A DNA stretch of 42,279 nt, taken from contig JAKOMP010000057.1 in the NCBI GenBank assembly GCA_022241785.1, forward strand, positions 1-42,279, read 5' to 3'. Shown here in pieces: positions 28,056 through 37,082 of the stretch; position 1 is the first letter of the stretch, and every line of letters starts with the position of its first letter. The position numbers were made by a program, and so were the translations under genes. Below the pieces are notes generated by a model, which ran no database searches, had not been told where the DNA came from, and saw only the letters and a list, made by a program, of their open reading frames with translations. The DNA is from Cyanocohniella sp. LLY. Lineage in GTDB: Bacteria; Cyanobacteriota; Cyanobacteriia; Cyanobacteriales; Nostocaceae.

Positions 28056-29354
28056 ATGTCTAATTCCCCAGAAGATAGCTTAATTTTAATAGTCGATGAT
28101 ACTCATACAAATCTCGAATTTATCTCACAAGTATTAATAGAAGCCGGATTTAAAGTTGCTACTGCTTTAGATGGAGAAATAGCACTAAAGCAAATTAAAA
28201 ATAAATTACCCGACTTGATTTTATTAGATGTCATGATGCCAAAAATAGATGGCTTAGAAACATGTAAAAAAATCAAAGAAAATATAGAAACGCGTGATAT
28301 ACCCATAATTTTTATGACTGCTGTTTCGGATATAGATACTAAAATCAGAGGTTTAGGTTTAGGAGCCGTTGACTATATCATCAAACCATTTCACGAAGAA
28401 GAAGTATTAGCAAGAATCCACACTCACCTACAATTACGAAACCTCACCAAAACATTAGAACAACGCGTAGATGAAAGAACAGCAGCACTTTCCCAAGCCT
28501 TAAAAGACCTACAAGAATCACAAATCCAACTGGTACATAAAGAAAAAATGTCTGCTCTTGGTCAATTAGTAGCAGGAATTGCTCATGAAATTAATAATCC
28601 AGTTGGTTGCATTTATGGCAATCTCGGCCATGCTTCTCTATATTTCCAAGATATGATTAAGCTGATTAACCTTTATCAGCAACATTATCCTCAACCAGTT
28701 GCAGAAATTCAACAGGAAATGGCAACTATAGACTTAGATTATATGCGTTCTGATTTACCTAACTTAATTGGCTCTATGAAAGAGAGTATTCAGCGCATTC
28801 GTAACATTAGTACTAGCTTACGTACTTTTTCTAGAGAAGATAGCAATCGCAAAGTTTCTTGTAATATTCATGATGGTATTGATAGCACAATCATGATTCT
28901 CAAACACCGCTTAAAATTATCAGAAGGTCGTCCTGACATTGAAGTAATTCAAGATTACGATAATTTACCTGAAGTAAAATGCTTTAGTGGGCAAATGAAT
29001 CAAGTTTTCATGAATTTATTAGCCAATGCTATTGATGCTTTAGAAGAGTCTAACATCGGGCGTAGCTATAGTAAAATTGAAGACAATCCCAATCAAATTA
29101 AGATTCAAACTAGGCTGACTGAAGACCAAAATCATGTCTTAATTCGGATTAAAGATAATGGTGTGGGCATGTCGGCTGATGTTCAGCAGAATATATTTGA
29201 ATATTTATTTACAACTAAACCTATAGGCAAAGGCACAGGCTTAGGCTTATCAATCGCCCGGCAAATTATTGTAGAAAAACATCAAGGAACTTTAGTAGTG
29301 AATTCATTACTAGGACAAGGATCGGAATTTGTCATCACGATTCCCATTTGTTAG
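28056..29354 (+). CDS. receiver-histidine kinase (REC-HisKA-HATPase)
   Basis: A 432-residue two-component protein with an N-terminal receiver and a C-terminal histidine kinase. The receiver has Asp58 in LLDVMMPKIDG, an acidic pair in VDDTHTN, and lysine in IIKPFHEEEVLARI. A coiled coil (LEQRVDERTAALSQALKDL) leads to HisKA with His177 in AHEINNPVG. The HATPase domain has NQVFMNLLANAIDAL, DNGVGM and GTGLGLS. Its kinase module is very similar to the last 280 residues of the giant kinase just upstream (for example SCNIHDGIDST.MILKHRLK), indicating a duplicated module. It lies 106 bases downstream of copy 2 in the same direction, so the receiver may take phosphate from copy 2 in a relay. Confidence 0.93.
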   Translation: MSNSPEDSLILIVDDTHTNLEFISQVLIEAGFKVATALDGEIALKQIKNKLPDLILLDVMMPKIDGLETCKKIKENIETRDIPIIFMTAVSDIDTKIRGLGLGAVDYIIKPFHEEEVLARIHTHLQLRNLTKTLEQRVDERTAALSQALKDLQESQIQLVHKEKMSALGQLVAGIAHEINNPVGCIYGNLGHASLYFQDMIKLINLYQQHYPQPVAEIQQEMATIDLDYMRSDLPNLIGSMKESIQRIRNISTSLRTFSREDSNRKVSCNIHDGIDSTIMILKHRLKLSEGRPDIEVIQDYDNLPEVKCFSGQMNQVFMNLLANAIDALEESNIGRSYSKIEDNPNQIKIQTRLTEDQNHVLIRIKDNGVGMSADVQQNIFEYLFTTKPIGKGTGLGLSIARQIIVEKHQGTLVVNSLLGQGSEFVITIPIC

Positions 29355-29377
29355 ATTAATTAACATAAATTTTTTGA

Positions 29378-29405
29378 GTAGGGGCACAACTGTTTGCACC
29401 CCTAC
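29378..29405. terminator. hairpin between convergent genes (GTAGGGG/CCCCTAC repeat)
   Basis: GTAGGGG (29378-29384) and CCCCTAC (29399-29405) form a seven-base stem with a 14-base loop, midway between the stops of the receiver-kinase and ndhB. The motif belongs to a common cyanobacterial intergenic repeat. T-rich DNA precedes it and no long T-run follows, so a bidirectional terminator role is only plausible. Confidence 0.4.
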
Positions 29406-29436
29406 AACTTCAGCAATGAGTTAATTAGAATCTAAT

Positions 29437-30999
29437 CTACAACTCTTTTGGTTGCTGTGTGACAATTGCACTTACCTGATTTCTCTCAGCAATTGTTGCT
29501 TCTAGCATTGCAGTATGAGAAATGGAATTGTTAGCCAATGTAAATAGCGGATTGGACAAAATTCCGGCAATGGTAGTGGCAATTAAAGTTACTATTAATC
29601 CCACTTGCAAAGGTCTAAATCCAGGCAAATTCCACTGAATTTCTGGATAATTCTTCACTACTTCGGACATTTCTTGGGGTTCTTTGACTACCATCATCTT
29701 GACTACACGAATGTAGTAGTAGATGGAGACAACACTGGTTACTAAACCCAGCAAAACTAACCAATAAAGACCAGCTTGCCAACCAGCCCAGAACAAGTAA
29801 ATCTTCCCAAAAAAGCCAGCTAATGGTGGAATCCCACCCAAGGAAAGCAAAGAGATACTCAGTCCTAGTGTGAGCAGTGGGTCTTTTTGATACAACCCAG
29901 AATATTCGGCAATTTGGTCGGTTCCTGTCCGTAGGGAGAAGAGAATAATGCAGGTAAAACCGCACAGGTTCATGAACAGGTAAACCATTAGGTAAAACAC
30001 CATGCTGGCATATCCGGCTTCAGTACCTGCAATCATGCCAATCATCACAAACCCAGCTTGAGCAATGGATGAATAAGCTAGCATCCGTTTCATACTGGTT
30101 TGGGCGAGGGCGACTACGTTACCCAACACCATACTGAGGACTGCAAGGGCAGTGAAGACAAATCTCCATTCGTTAGCAACGAGGGGGAAGACTACTGTCA
30201 ACAAACGAATAGCTAGGGCAAAACCTGCGGCTTTGGAACCCACAGATAAAAAGGCAATTACCGGGGTAGGAGCGCCCTCATAAACGTCTGGTGTCCACTG
30301 GTGGAAGGGTGCAGCAGAAATTTTAAAGCCGATACCTGCAATGACGAAAATCAGCGCAATTACCAAACCTAAAGATTGACCAACGTTAGCTGCGGCAATA
30401 CCGTTAGCGATCGCGTCTAATTCTGTTTGTCCACCGGATAGACCGTACAGTAGCGAAACACCGTATAAAAATATACCTGTACTGGAAGCTCCAATTAACA
30501 GGTATTTCAGCGCTGCTTCGTTAGAGCGGGGGTCACGCTTAGTATACCCTGTGAGCAAGTAAGAGGAAATACTGAGGGTTTCTAGTGAGATAAAAATCAT
30601 CACCAACTCACTAGCACCGGATAAAAACATTCCTCCCAAGGTTGCACTCAGCAAAATGGCGATAAATTCTGCTAAAGCAGTGCCACTCTGCTCAACGTAG
30701 CGAATTGACATCAATATAGTGACAACCGCAGACAAGGCCACAATACCGCGAAACACGATACTGAGGTCATCACCCACAAAACCACCACTAAAGGAGATGG
30801 GATTAGTCGCATCCCATTGAAGATAAAGGGCGCCAACCGCAGCCATTAAACCTGCGATCGCCAGATATCCAATCCAGCGTGAAGATGTACGCCCCAAAAT
30901 CAAATCCACAATCAAAACCCCCAAGAGGGTGACAATTACAATCCCCTCTGGCAAGATTGTTCCAGCATTGAGCTGGGATGTAAGATTAGCAAAATCCAT
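29437..30999 (-). CDS. ndhB: NAD(P)H-quinone oxidoreductase subunit 2 (NdhB)
   Basis: Antiporter-like membrane subunit of the cyanobacterial NDH-1 complex (respiration and photosynthetic cyclic electron flow). It is homologous to NuoN of complex I. The 520 residues show about 14 hydrophobic spans. The family signature [18 protein letters not shown] is followed by [10 protein letters not shown], which contains the conserved membrane lysine, and [14 protein letters not shown] lies earlier. The ATG at 30999 gives the expected N-terminus. It is a single gene here; the other ndh genes are elsewhere, as usual for ndhB in cyanobacteria. The RRM gene upstream on the same strand has its own terminator, so ndhB probably has its own promoter in 31000-31160. 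Confidence 0.97.
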   Translation of the reverse strand: MDFANLTSQLNAGTILPEGIVIVTLLGVLIVDLILGRTSSRWIGYLAIAGLMAAVGALYLQWDATNPISFSGGFVGDDLSIVFRGIVALSAVVTILMSIRYVEQSGTALAEFIAILLSATLGGMFLSGASELVMIFISLETLSISSYLLTGYTKRDPRSNEAALKYLLIGASSTGIFLYGVSLLYGLSGGQTELDAIANGIAAANVGQSLGLVIALIFVIAGIGFKISAAPFHQWTPDVYEGAPTPVIAFLSVGSKAAGFALAIRLLTVVFPLVANEWRFVFTALAVLSMVLGNVVALAQTSMKRMLAYSSIAQAGFVMIGMIAGTEAGYASMVFYLMVYLFMNLCGFTCIILFSLRTGTDQIAEYSGLYQKDPLLTLGLSISLLSLGGIPPLAGFFGKIYLFWAGWQAGLYWLVLLGLVTSVVSIYYYIRVVKMMVVKEPQEMSEVVKNYPEIQWNLPGFRPLQVGLIVTLIATTIAGILSNPLFTLANNSISHTAMLEATIAERNQVSAIVTQQPKEL

Positions 31000-31162
31000 G
31001 AGATATGTAGGTTTTGGCGATTAGACATTAAGGCTAGTTGAGTTTATTTTATCTATTGTTCTTCACCAACGTTGCATTTATCTTTATTTCTACGTGTTTG
31101 GGATTGGGGAGATGGGGAAGTGAAGCACTTTTGCTGTTCTCTTTTAATAATGACCAATGACT

Positions 31163-31197
31163 AAAAAACAAGCAGCCCAGCGATTTACTGAACTGCT
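31163..31197 (-). terminator. Rho-independent terminator of the RNA-binding protein gene
   Basis: On the minus strand AGCAGTTCAG (31197-31188) pairs with CTGGGCTGCT (31180-31171) over ten positions, two of them G-U, around a seven-base loop. It is followed by TGTTTTTT (31170-31163). It lies 64 bases after the RRM gene stop. The stem and U-tract are both good. Confidence 0.8.
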
Positions 31198-31260
31198 CAT
31201 TTAAAAAAAATTTTAATTGGCAAAACTTTGTACGTCTGCCTTGATGGATAAACTTAAGAC

Positions 31261-31548
31261 TTAATAGCGTTGTGAGTATCCACCACCAGAGCGGCTACCT
31301 TTGTCCTCCCGTGGTCTAGCTTTATTAACTTTCATTGCACGACCCATCCATTCGGCACCGTCTAGAGCCTCAATCGCAGCATCTTCTGCGGCATCTGATT
31401 CCATTTCTACGAAACCAAAGCCCCGTGCGCGTCCTGTTTCCCTGTCGGTGGGTAACTGAACTCGCTTAACAGAACCGTAATCGGAAAATACTTTGCTGAG
31501 GTCGTCTTCTGTGACGCTGTAGGATAGGTTCCCTACGTAGATTGACAT
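31261..31548 (-). CDS. RRM-type RNA-binding protein
   Basis: One RRM domain in 95 residues, the cyanobacterial Rbp type. RNP2 is IYVGNL (3-8) and RNP1 is RGFGFVEM (42-49), both intact with their aromatic RNA-stacking residues. A short Gly/Ser/Arg tail (GSRSGGGYSQRY) follows. Such proteins bind single-stranded RNA, and several are cold-induced in Anabaena. The ATG at 31548 has GGAGAG four bases upstream. That Shine-Dalgarno is complementary to an upstream leader segment (see 31553-31593), which suggests control of translation. The gene is monocistronic: a good terminator follows, and topA is divergent on the other side. The exact rbp letter cannot be assigned. Confidence 0.95.
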   Translation of the reverse strand: MSIYVGNLSYSVTEDDLSKVFSDYGSVKRVQLPTDRETGRARGFGFVEMESDAAEDAAIEALDGAEWMGRAMKVNKARPREDKGSRSGGGYSQRY

Positions 31549-31552
31549 GAAA

Positions 31553-31593
31553 CTCTCCAGAATCCATTGATGCAGAGATGTTTATCCGGAGAG
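31553..31593 (-). promoter_or_regulatory. leader hairpin that sequesters the RRM gene Shine-Dalgarno
   Basis: In the minus-strand transcript CTCTCCGGA (31593-31585) can pair with TCTGGAGAG (31561-31553) over nine positions (eight Watson-Crick, one G-U) with a 23-base loop. The second arm contains the GGAGAG ribosome binding site four bases before the ATG at 31548. Such a fold would block initiation until melted or remodelled. Structure inferred by eye. Confidence 0.5.
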
Positions 31594-32377
31594 CCGCTTG
31601 CAATTATTACTAAAAACAAGATCCGCATCACCGAAATTAACTTCTCCGAAATTATCCTAACATAACTTTTATCGACAAAAAGCTTAAATCTTGTGGTTTA
31701 TGCCAAATATTATGGTATCATTTATCAAATTTAACTATATTATTATATTAATTTTTCTAGCTTATTATCCAATTAAAAAATTTTGTCTAGCTCATACCTC
31801 TGGATAAATTCCCCCATTGAGTCAGCAAACAGCCCCAGATTATTATCAATTCTTAACTTAACGCAATATTTTGAGATAACCTTTTCTCTTTCTTCCTTTG
31901 GGGTGATTCCTCTAACACATCTGCGACGGTGATATTTACCAAAAGATAAGGTTTAAAGCCGAGTGGAATTGTGGGCGATGGTAAATGATGTGGAAATCCC
32001 TAAGACCACAGTGGTTCACCTACACTCTGCACCTTCTACCGCTGCTCTATCTTGTTGCTTCCTATCTCCAGTTGAATATAAAGGAGTTAAGGTAAGGTAT
32101 CAACGTCTTCACTTCAGGGGCATTTTGAAAACTCTATTCGCCAATTATGCCTGAGATAAGTTAAAGATTGAAATAGCTGGCAATTCAGTTACAGTGTTCA
32201 TCTGACCTATCATCTAGGAAAGACTACGCTGCCGATTTAGCGTATTTTCGCCCTACCAGGTAATTTGTGTGAGGATTAAATCACAGCCCTAAGCGTGACG
32301 TTTTATCTTGACATTTCACCGAAATTACTTCAATTTGACTGTTTAGCTTAGCAGCTACTTTTTTTCTTGAAATTTCC
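31594..32377. other. divergent intergenic region upstream of topA
   Basis: No convincing gene, although a 63-codon GTG-started frame exists at 31963-32154. Contents: AT-rich DNA (31680-31800) probably holding the RRM promoter; the palindrome ACCAC-A-GTGGT (32005-32015); a hairpin TACGCT/AGCGTA followed by TTTT (32225-32248) that looks like a weak terminator; and a TTGACA (32308-32313) that could be a topA -35 box, with a poor -10 (CAATTT) 17 bases on. The region is long enough to hide a small RNA. Confidence 0.4.
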
Positions 32378-35029
32378 ATGTCAACTCTCGTCATCGTCGA
32401 ATCTCCGACCAAAGCTCGTACCATTCGCAACTACCTGCCAAAAGACTATCGGGTGGAAGCGTCTATGGGTCACGTCCGTGACCTACCCCAATCAGCTAGT
32501 GAAATTCCCGCCGCTGTCAAAGCGGAACGGTGGGCGCAGCTGGGGGTAAATGTAGACGCCGACTTTGAACCGGTGTATGTTGTCCCCAAAGACAAAAAGA
32601 AGGTTGTCACCCAGCTCAAAGATGCCCTCAAAGAGGCAGATGAACTGATTTTGGCAACTGACGAAGACCGGGAAGGTGAAAGCATTAGTTGGCATTTATA
32701 CCAGCTGCTCAAGCCAAAAGTTCCCACCAAGCGAATGGTGTTTCACGAAATTACCCAAGACGCCATCAAGAAAGCTTTGAAAAACTGCCGCAATATTGAC
32801 GAGCAGTTAGTTCGGGCCCAAGAAACGCGGCGGATATTGGATCGATTAGTTGGCTATACCCTGTCTCCTTTGCTGTGGAAAAAAATCGCCTGGGGGTTAT
32901 CTGCTGGGCGAGTACAATCTGTAGCTGTGCGACTTTTAGTAAAAAAGGAACGCCTACGTCGGGCCTTTCATGAAGGTACATACTGGGATTTAAAAGCTAG
33001 CTTGTTACAGGAAAAAACTCCCTTTAGTGCCCAGTTGATTACATTGGGAGGAACTAAAATAGCGACTGGCAGCGATTTCAACCCAGATACGGGACAAATT
33101 ACCGCAGGTCGTAATGTTTTGTTACTCAACGAAGAACAAGCGGTAGCCCTCAAAGAACGCCTCACGGGAAAAACCTGGAATGTTGCCGACATTGATGAGC
33201 GTCCAGTAACACGCAAACCTGCACCACCGTTTACCACTTCGACGCTGCAACAAGAATCCAACCGGAAACTGCGCCTTTCGGCCAGAGATACCATGCGGAT
33301 TGCCCAGAATTTGTATGAGCAAGGGTATATTACCTACATGCGGACAGATTCGGTGCATTTGTCAGACCAGGCAATCACTGCGGCGCGTAGCTGTGTTGAA
33401 CAACTGTACGGCAAAAACTATCTCAGCCCCCAACCGAGGCAATACACCACCAAATCCAAAGGCGCACAAGAAGCCCACGAAGCTATTCGTCCAGCGGGTA
33501 GCACCTTCCGCACTCCCCAAGAAACTGGTTTAGGCGGTCGGGAATTGGCTGTTTACGATTTGATTTGGAAACGTACTGTGGCTAGCCAAATGGCTGATTG
33601 TCGGCAAACCCAAATTAGTGTGCATTTGCAAGTTGAAGACGCTGGCTTTCGTTCATCTGGTAAACGCATTGACTTTCCGGGATTTTTACGTGCTTATGTC
33701 GAAGGTTCAGACGACCCAGATGCCGCATTGGAAGATCAGGAAGTGATTTTGCCCAGTATGAAAGTTGGTGATCATCCAGATTGTACCGATTTGTCAGCCG
33801 TGGGTCACGAAACTCAACCGCCAGCGAGGTACACCGAAGCTACTTTGGTGAAAACCTTAGAAAGTGAAGGTATTGGTCGGCCTAGTACCTATGCCAGCAT
33901 CATTGGCACAATCATCGATAAAGGTTATGCCCAATTGGTGAGTAACGCCCTGATCCCTACTTTTACCGCCTTTGCTGTCACCAACCTGTTAGAAAAGCAT
34001 TTCCCTGATGTCGTAGATCCTAGTTTCACCTCCAAGATGGAACAAACTCTAGATGACATTGCCACAGGCGAGGCCAAGTGGTTACCCTATTTGCGGGAAT
34101 TTTATCTGGGAGATAAAGGCTTAGAAACTTTAGTCAAAGAACAGGAAAGTCAAATCGATGCCAGTCAAGCCAGAACGGTATTACTGGAAAATTTAGATGC
34201 CAAAGTCCGGATTGGCAAATATGGACCCTACATCGAAGTTGACAATGATGGCACTATTGTTACGGCCTCAATTCCCAAAGACCTCACACCATCTGACCTC
34301 GACCCCAAACAGGTAGAAGTACTACTGCGGCAAAAAACTGTAGGGCCTGACCAGGTAGGTCGGCATCCCGAAACTGGCGAACCGATTTATGTGAAAATTG
34401 GTGCTTATGGCCCCTACGTCCAATTGGGCGACAAGACCGAAGAAAATCCCAAACCTAAACAAGCTTCCTTACCCAAAGGTGTCACCCCAGAAAATGTCAC
34501 CCTGGAAATGGCTGTGGGTCTTTTAGCTTTACCCAGGACATTGGGAATGCACCCGGTAACCAACAGTAAAATCCAAGCTAGTTTGGGACGTTTTGGCCCT
34601 TACGTCGTTCATGACCAAGGCAAAGAAGGAAAAGACTATCGCTCGCTTAAAGCTGGTGATGATGTGCTGACAGTTTCTCTGGAACGGGCATTAGAATTGT
34701 TATCTGAACCTAAAAAAGGACGTGGTTCTAGTAGCAGCAAGTCTAAAGCAGCGTTACGAGAACTAGGCGCGCATCCTGAAGATGGTACGCCAGTGAATAT
34801 TTATGATGGCCCCTATGGCCCTTATATTAAGCACGGCAAAACTAATGTCAGTATCCCAGAAGGGCAATCAGTGGAGGATGTGACGCTAGCTACGGCGTTG
34901 CCATTATTAGCAGCCAAAACATCGACAAAGAAATCTACTCGCAAAACGAGTAAATCAACAACTTCTCGATCCAAGTCAACTGCTAAATCAACCAAGACTG
35001 GAGCGAAAAAAAATGATGCCGAAGTTTAA
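32378..35029 (+). CDS. topA: DNA topoisomerase I (type IA)
   Basis: Type IA topoisomerase relaxing negative supercoils, 883 residues. The TOPRIM domain has Glu8 in VESPTKA and the metal site TDEDREGE (Asp95, Asp97). The active-site tyrosine is Tyr320 in [20 protein letters not shown] and [13 protein letters not shown], both core family motifs, follow. Instead of C-terminal zinc fingers there are four GxxGPY repeats (about residues 613, 675, 737 and 811: GKYGPY, GAYGPY, GRFGPY, GPYGPY), typical of the cyanobacterial and actinobacterial type. The tail is a Lys/Ser/Thr-rich basic segment (about 850-880), probably for DNA binding. Start ATG at 32378. The gene is divergent from the RRM gene. Confidence 0.97.
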   Translation: MSTLVIVESPTKARTIRNYLPKDYRVEASMGHVRDLPQSASEIPAAVKAERWAQLGVNVDADFEPVYVVPKDKKKVVTQLKDALKEADELILATDEDREGESISWHLYQLLKPKVPTKRMVFHEITQDAIKKALKNCRNIDEQLVRAQETRRILDRLVGYTLSPLLWKKIAWGLSAGRVQSVAVRLLVKKERLRRAFHEGTYWDLKASLLQEKTPFSAQLITLGGTKIATGSDFNPDTGQITAGRNVLLLNEEQAVALKERLTGKTWNVADIDERPVTRKPAPPFTTSTLQQESNRKLRLSARDTMRIAQNLYEQGYITYMRTDSVHLSDQAITAARSCVEQLYGKNYLSPQPRQYTTKSKGAQEAHEAIRPAGSTFRTPQETGLGGRELAVYDLIWKRTVASQMADCRQTQISVHLQVEDAGFRSSGKRIDFPGFLRAYVEGSDDPDAALEDQEVILPSMKVGDHPDCTDLSAVGHETQPPARYTEATLVKTLESEGIGRPSTYASIIGTIIDKGYAQLVSNALIPTFTAFAVTNLLEKHFPDVVDPSFTSKMEQTLDDIATGEAKWLPYLREFYLGDKGLETLVKEQESQIDASQARTVLLENLDAKVRIGKYGPYIEVDNDGTIVTASIPKDLTPSDLDPKQVEVLLRQKTVGPDQVGRHPETGEPIYVKIGAYGPYVQLGDKTEENPKPKQASLPKGVTPENVTLEMAVGLLALPRTLGMHPVTNSKIQASLGRFGPYVVHDQGKEGKDYRSLKAGDDVLTVSLERALELLSEPKKGRGSSSSKSKAALRELGAHPEDGTPVNIYDGPYGPYIKHGKTNVSIPEGQSVEDVTLATALPLLAAKTSTKKSTRKTSKSTTSRSKSTAKSTKTGAKKNDAEV

Positions 35030-35320
35030 TTAACGTCTAAAATCAAAAGTCCATAGTTAGTTTTGGTAAAACTTTCTACCTATGGACTCTTGACTGGGGA
35101 TCAAGAATATCCATCATGCTTTACAAGCAGCCTGGTCGGTTTGTAATGTGATACTCTAATAAAGTAAGGGAGACCACAACACCAATTTTTCCCAGTAGCT
35201 CACTCCCGAAATGCGGAAGTTCGTATTAGCCCAGTTTCCAACTAGAGGTGCAAAAGTACGCCAGTTCTGCGTAACTGTTAGTCAAAAAATTGAGGTAGTA
35301 TCTCAGGAGCCGTCAGTTCA
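35030..35320. other. gap after topA with an inverted repeat
   Basis: AGTCCATAG (35048-35056) and CTATGGACT (35080-35088) are perfect inverted repeats 19 bases after the topA stop. They could end the topA transcript although no T-run follows. The rest holds no recognised feature except the probable promoter region of the small gene at 35321. Confidence 0.4.
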
Positions 35321-35458
35321 ATGGACTATATAGAAAAGGTACTAGAAAGACTTAAAGAGATGGCAGGCAAGCTCATTGAAGCTCTGCTAGGGCCCGAAGG
35401 TGAGCGGGAGCCGGAATTGATTCCGATTCCTGTAAATGAGCGATCGCGTCGTCGTTAA
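35321..35458 (+). CDS. conserved-looking small cyanobacterial protein, 45 residues
   Basis: A 45-codon ORF from ATG 35321 to TAA 35456-35458. AGGAG lies 11 bases before the start. The product has an amphipathic helix ([20 protein letters not shown]), then [18 protein letters not shown] and a basic end (ERSRRR). The KLIEALLGP...EPELIPIPV pattern is one I associate with short hypothetical proteins in other cyanobacteria, but the function is unknown. It runs into the annotated start of aroQ (23-base overlap with ATG 35436), or ends 19 bases before the alternative aroQ start at 35478, so the two are probably cotranscribed. Confidence 0.6.
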   Translation: MDYIEKVLERLKEMAGKLIEALLGPEGEREPELIPIPVNERSRRR

Positions 35459-35930
35459 AAGCCTTAAGGTATTGAAGTTGTCGTCTCCTATAAGTATTTT
35501 AGTCCTGCACGGGCCAAACCTAAATTTACTGGGACAAAGAGAACCAGGTATTTATGGTTCCTTGACTTTGGCTGAAATTAATCATTTGTTAGCAGCAGAA
35601 GCTGTGAAGTTTCAGGCGAAGATTACCCCCGTGCAGTCAAATCATGAAGGGGTTTTAGTAGATACTATTCATGGAGCTTTAGGAAAACATCAGGGAATCT
35701 TGATTAATGCGGGAGCTTACACCCACACAAGTGTAGCTTTGCGTGATGCCATCGCTGGTGTTAACCTACCTACAGTAGAAGTGCATTTAAGCAATATTTA
35801 CCGCCGGGAAGACTTTCGCCATCATTCTTACATAGCAGCCGTAGTTATCGGGCAAATAAGTGGTTTTGGCGTCCACAGTTATTTGTTGGGCTTACAGGCT
35901 CTAGTGCATCATTTAAGAAATAACGAATAG
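35436..35930 (+). CDS. aroQ: type II 3-dehydroquinate dehydratase
   Basis: Third enzyme of the shikimate pathway, converting 3-dehydroquinate to 3-dehydroshikimate; type II enzymes are dodecamers. The motifs are intact: [20 protein letters not shown] with catalytic Arg35 and Tyr40, [24 protein letters not shown], and [18 protein letters not shown] with His117. From the ATG at 35436 it has 164 residues, with about 18 extra N-terminal residues relative to most homologues. A TTG at 35478 preceded by AAGG (35466-35469, eight-base spacing) would give the standard length and may be the true start. The ADP-ribosylglycohydrolase-like gene follows after 12 bases, so the two are likely in one operon. 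Confidence 0.96.
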   Translation: MSDRVVVKSLKVLKLSSPISILVLHGPNLNLLGQREPGIYGSLTLAEINHLLAAEAVKFQAKITPVQSNHEGVLVDTIHGALGKHQGILINAGAYTHTSVALRDAIAGVNLPTVEVHLSNIYRREDFRHHSYIAAVVIGQISGFGVHSYLLGLQALVHHLRNNE

Positions 35931-35942
35931 TTTTTTCTGAAG

Positions 35943-36902
35943 ATGCATTATTCACTAAATCATCGGTTTAGAGCTACTTTTGTCGGGACATTGTTGGGTG
36001 AAGTTATTGGTCAGAACAGTTATAAGCAATCACCAATTGACTCAGAAGTTGGTAAAGTAGCCGTTCTGGGTACTAAAAGTTTAATTGAACTAGGTAAATT
36101 AGATGTAGATAACTGGCTAGAACGTTATCATCAAAAATCTCCTCATTTAGATATAACTAATCAAGCCTCGCCAGCAGCTATTATTGCCACGTTACCAGTA
36201 GCTCTTTTTTTTCATGAAAATACAAATAAACTGCGACAAAATTTATTACATGTATTGCAAATATGGCATGATGACCCAGTGGTAAGGGATGGGGCCCTAG
36301 CAGTAGGATATGCGATCGCTCAATCTCTCACGGAAAAACTTCATCCCCCCTCCCTAATTCCCGAAATCATCGCTTTTATTGGCGAAACACCGACCCCTTT
36401 AACACAAAAATTACTAAAAGTTCATGAATTGTTGCATAGAGGTTTTGGGTTAGCAACAGCGCAAGCAGAATTTTGTCGCGAAGCCGAGCCGAGTAATGTG
36501 ATAGCAATGGCATTTTACTGCTTTCTCAGCACCAGGGAAGATTTTCGTCTGGCAGTTTTGCGGGCTAATCACAAGGACAATTTTGGGCGACAAACAACTA
36601 GAACTTTACATGATTCACAAATGATCAGTGCCATTACAGGTGCTTTGTCAGGAGCTGATAACAGTACTGCGGGAATTCCCGTCAAGTGGCGCATTTTATT
36701 GTCTCCAGAAAACTTAGCAACCTGGGAACTAGCAAGTTTTTCCCAAATGCTAGAATTATCTGATGCACTTGTTGCGGTGTGGTCAGGAGTGTATGATATT
36801 GCCCTACATCCTAGGGAGTTTCCAGAGGAAGGATGTGTCAAATCTGACGAACAGTCTGGGCTTTGCGTCTTTGCGGCTCCCCATGTCATCCGGTTGCGTT
36901 AA
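35943..36902 (+). CDS. ADP-ribosylglycohydrolase-like protein, probably non-catalytic
   Basis: A 319-residue all-helical protein resembling the ADP-ribosylglycohydrolase (DraG/ARH) fold. The N-terminal FRATFVGTLLGEVIGQ corresponds to the family G..LG.A.GD segment, and the C-terminal MISAITGALSGADNSTAGIPVKW corresponds to the A.AGAL.GA..G...IP..W segment. The acidic metal-binding motifs are not present: no TDDT follows the N-terminal helix, and the usual DTD(T) before the C-terminal Gly-rich helix reads LHDSQ. It is therefore likely a degenerate, non-catalytic member, or a divergent family. It starts 12 bases after aroQ and is probably translated from the same message. No signal peptide. Confidence 0.65.
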   Translation: MHYSLNHRFRATFVGTLLGEVIGQNSYKQSPIDSEVGKVAVLGTKSLIELGKLDVDNWLERYHQKSPHLDITNQASPAAIIATLPVALFFHENTNKLRQNLLHVLQIWHDDPVVRDGALAVGYAIAQSLTEKLHPPSLIPEIIAFIGETPTPLTQKLLKVHELLHRGFGLATAQAEFCREAEPSNVIAMAFYCFLSTREDFRLAVLRANHKDNFGRQTTRTLHDSQMISAITGALSGADNSTAGIPVKWRILLSPENLATWELASFSQMLELSDALVAVWSGVYDIALHPREFPEEGCVKSDEQSGLCVFAAPHVIRLR

Positions 36903-37082
36903 TGCCATTGTCACTGTTAAACGTGTCAGTGTAAAAGATATTGGCTAGGGACAGTAAGAAGTCAAAGCTGTATCAGGCGATCTGATGAACTCCAAAGTAC
37001 AATCCGCAGTCGTTTACAACTATATTTATCAAAAATCAACAATAAAAGCGAACACCAACAACAAGAATTAGCACTCAGAACA

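Noticed and set aside
31963-32154. 63-codon GTG-started frame upstream of topA
   Set aside because: No ribosome binding site, no domain-like pattern, and composition consistent with non-coding DNA.
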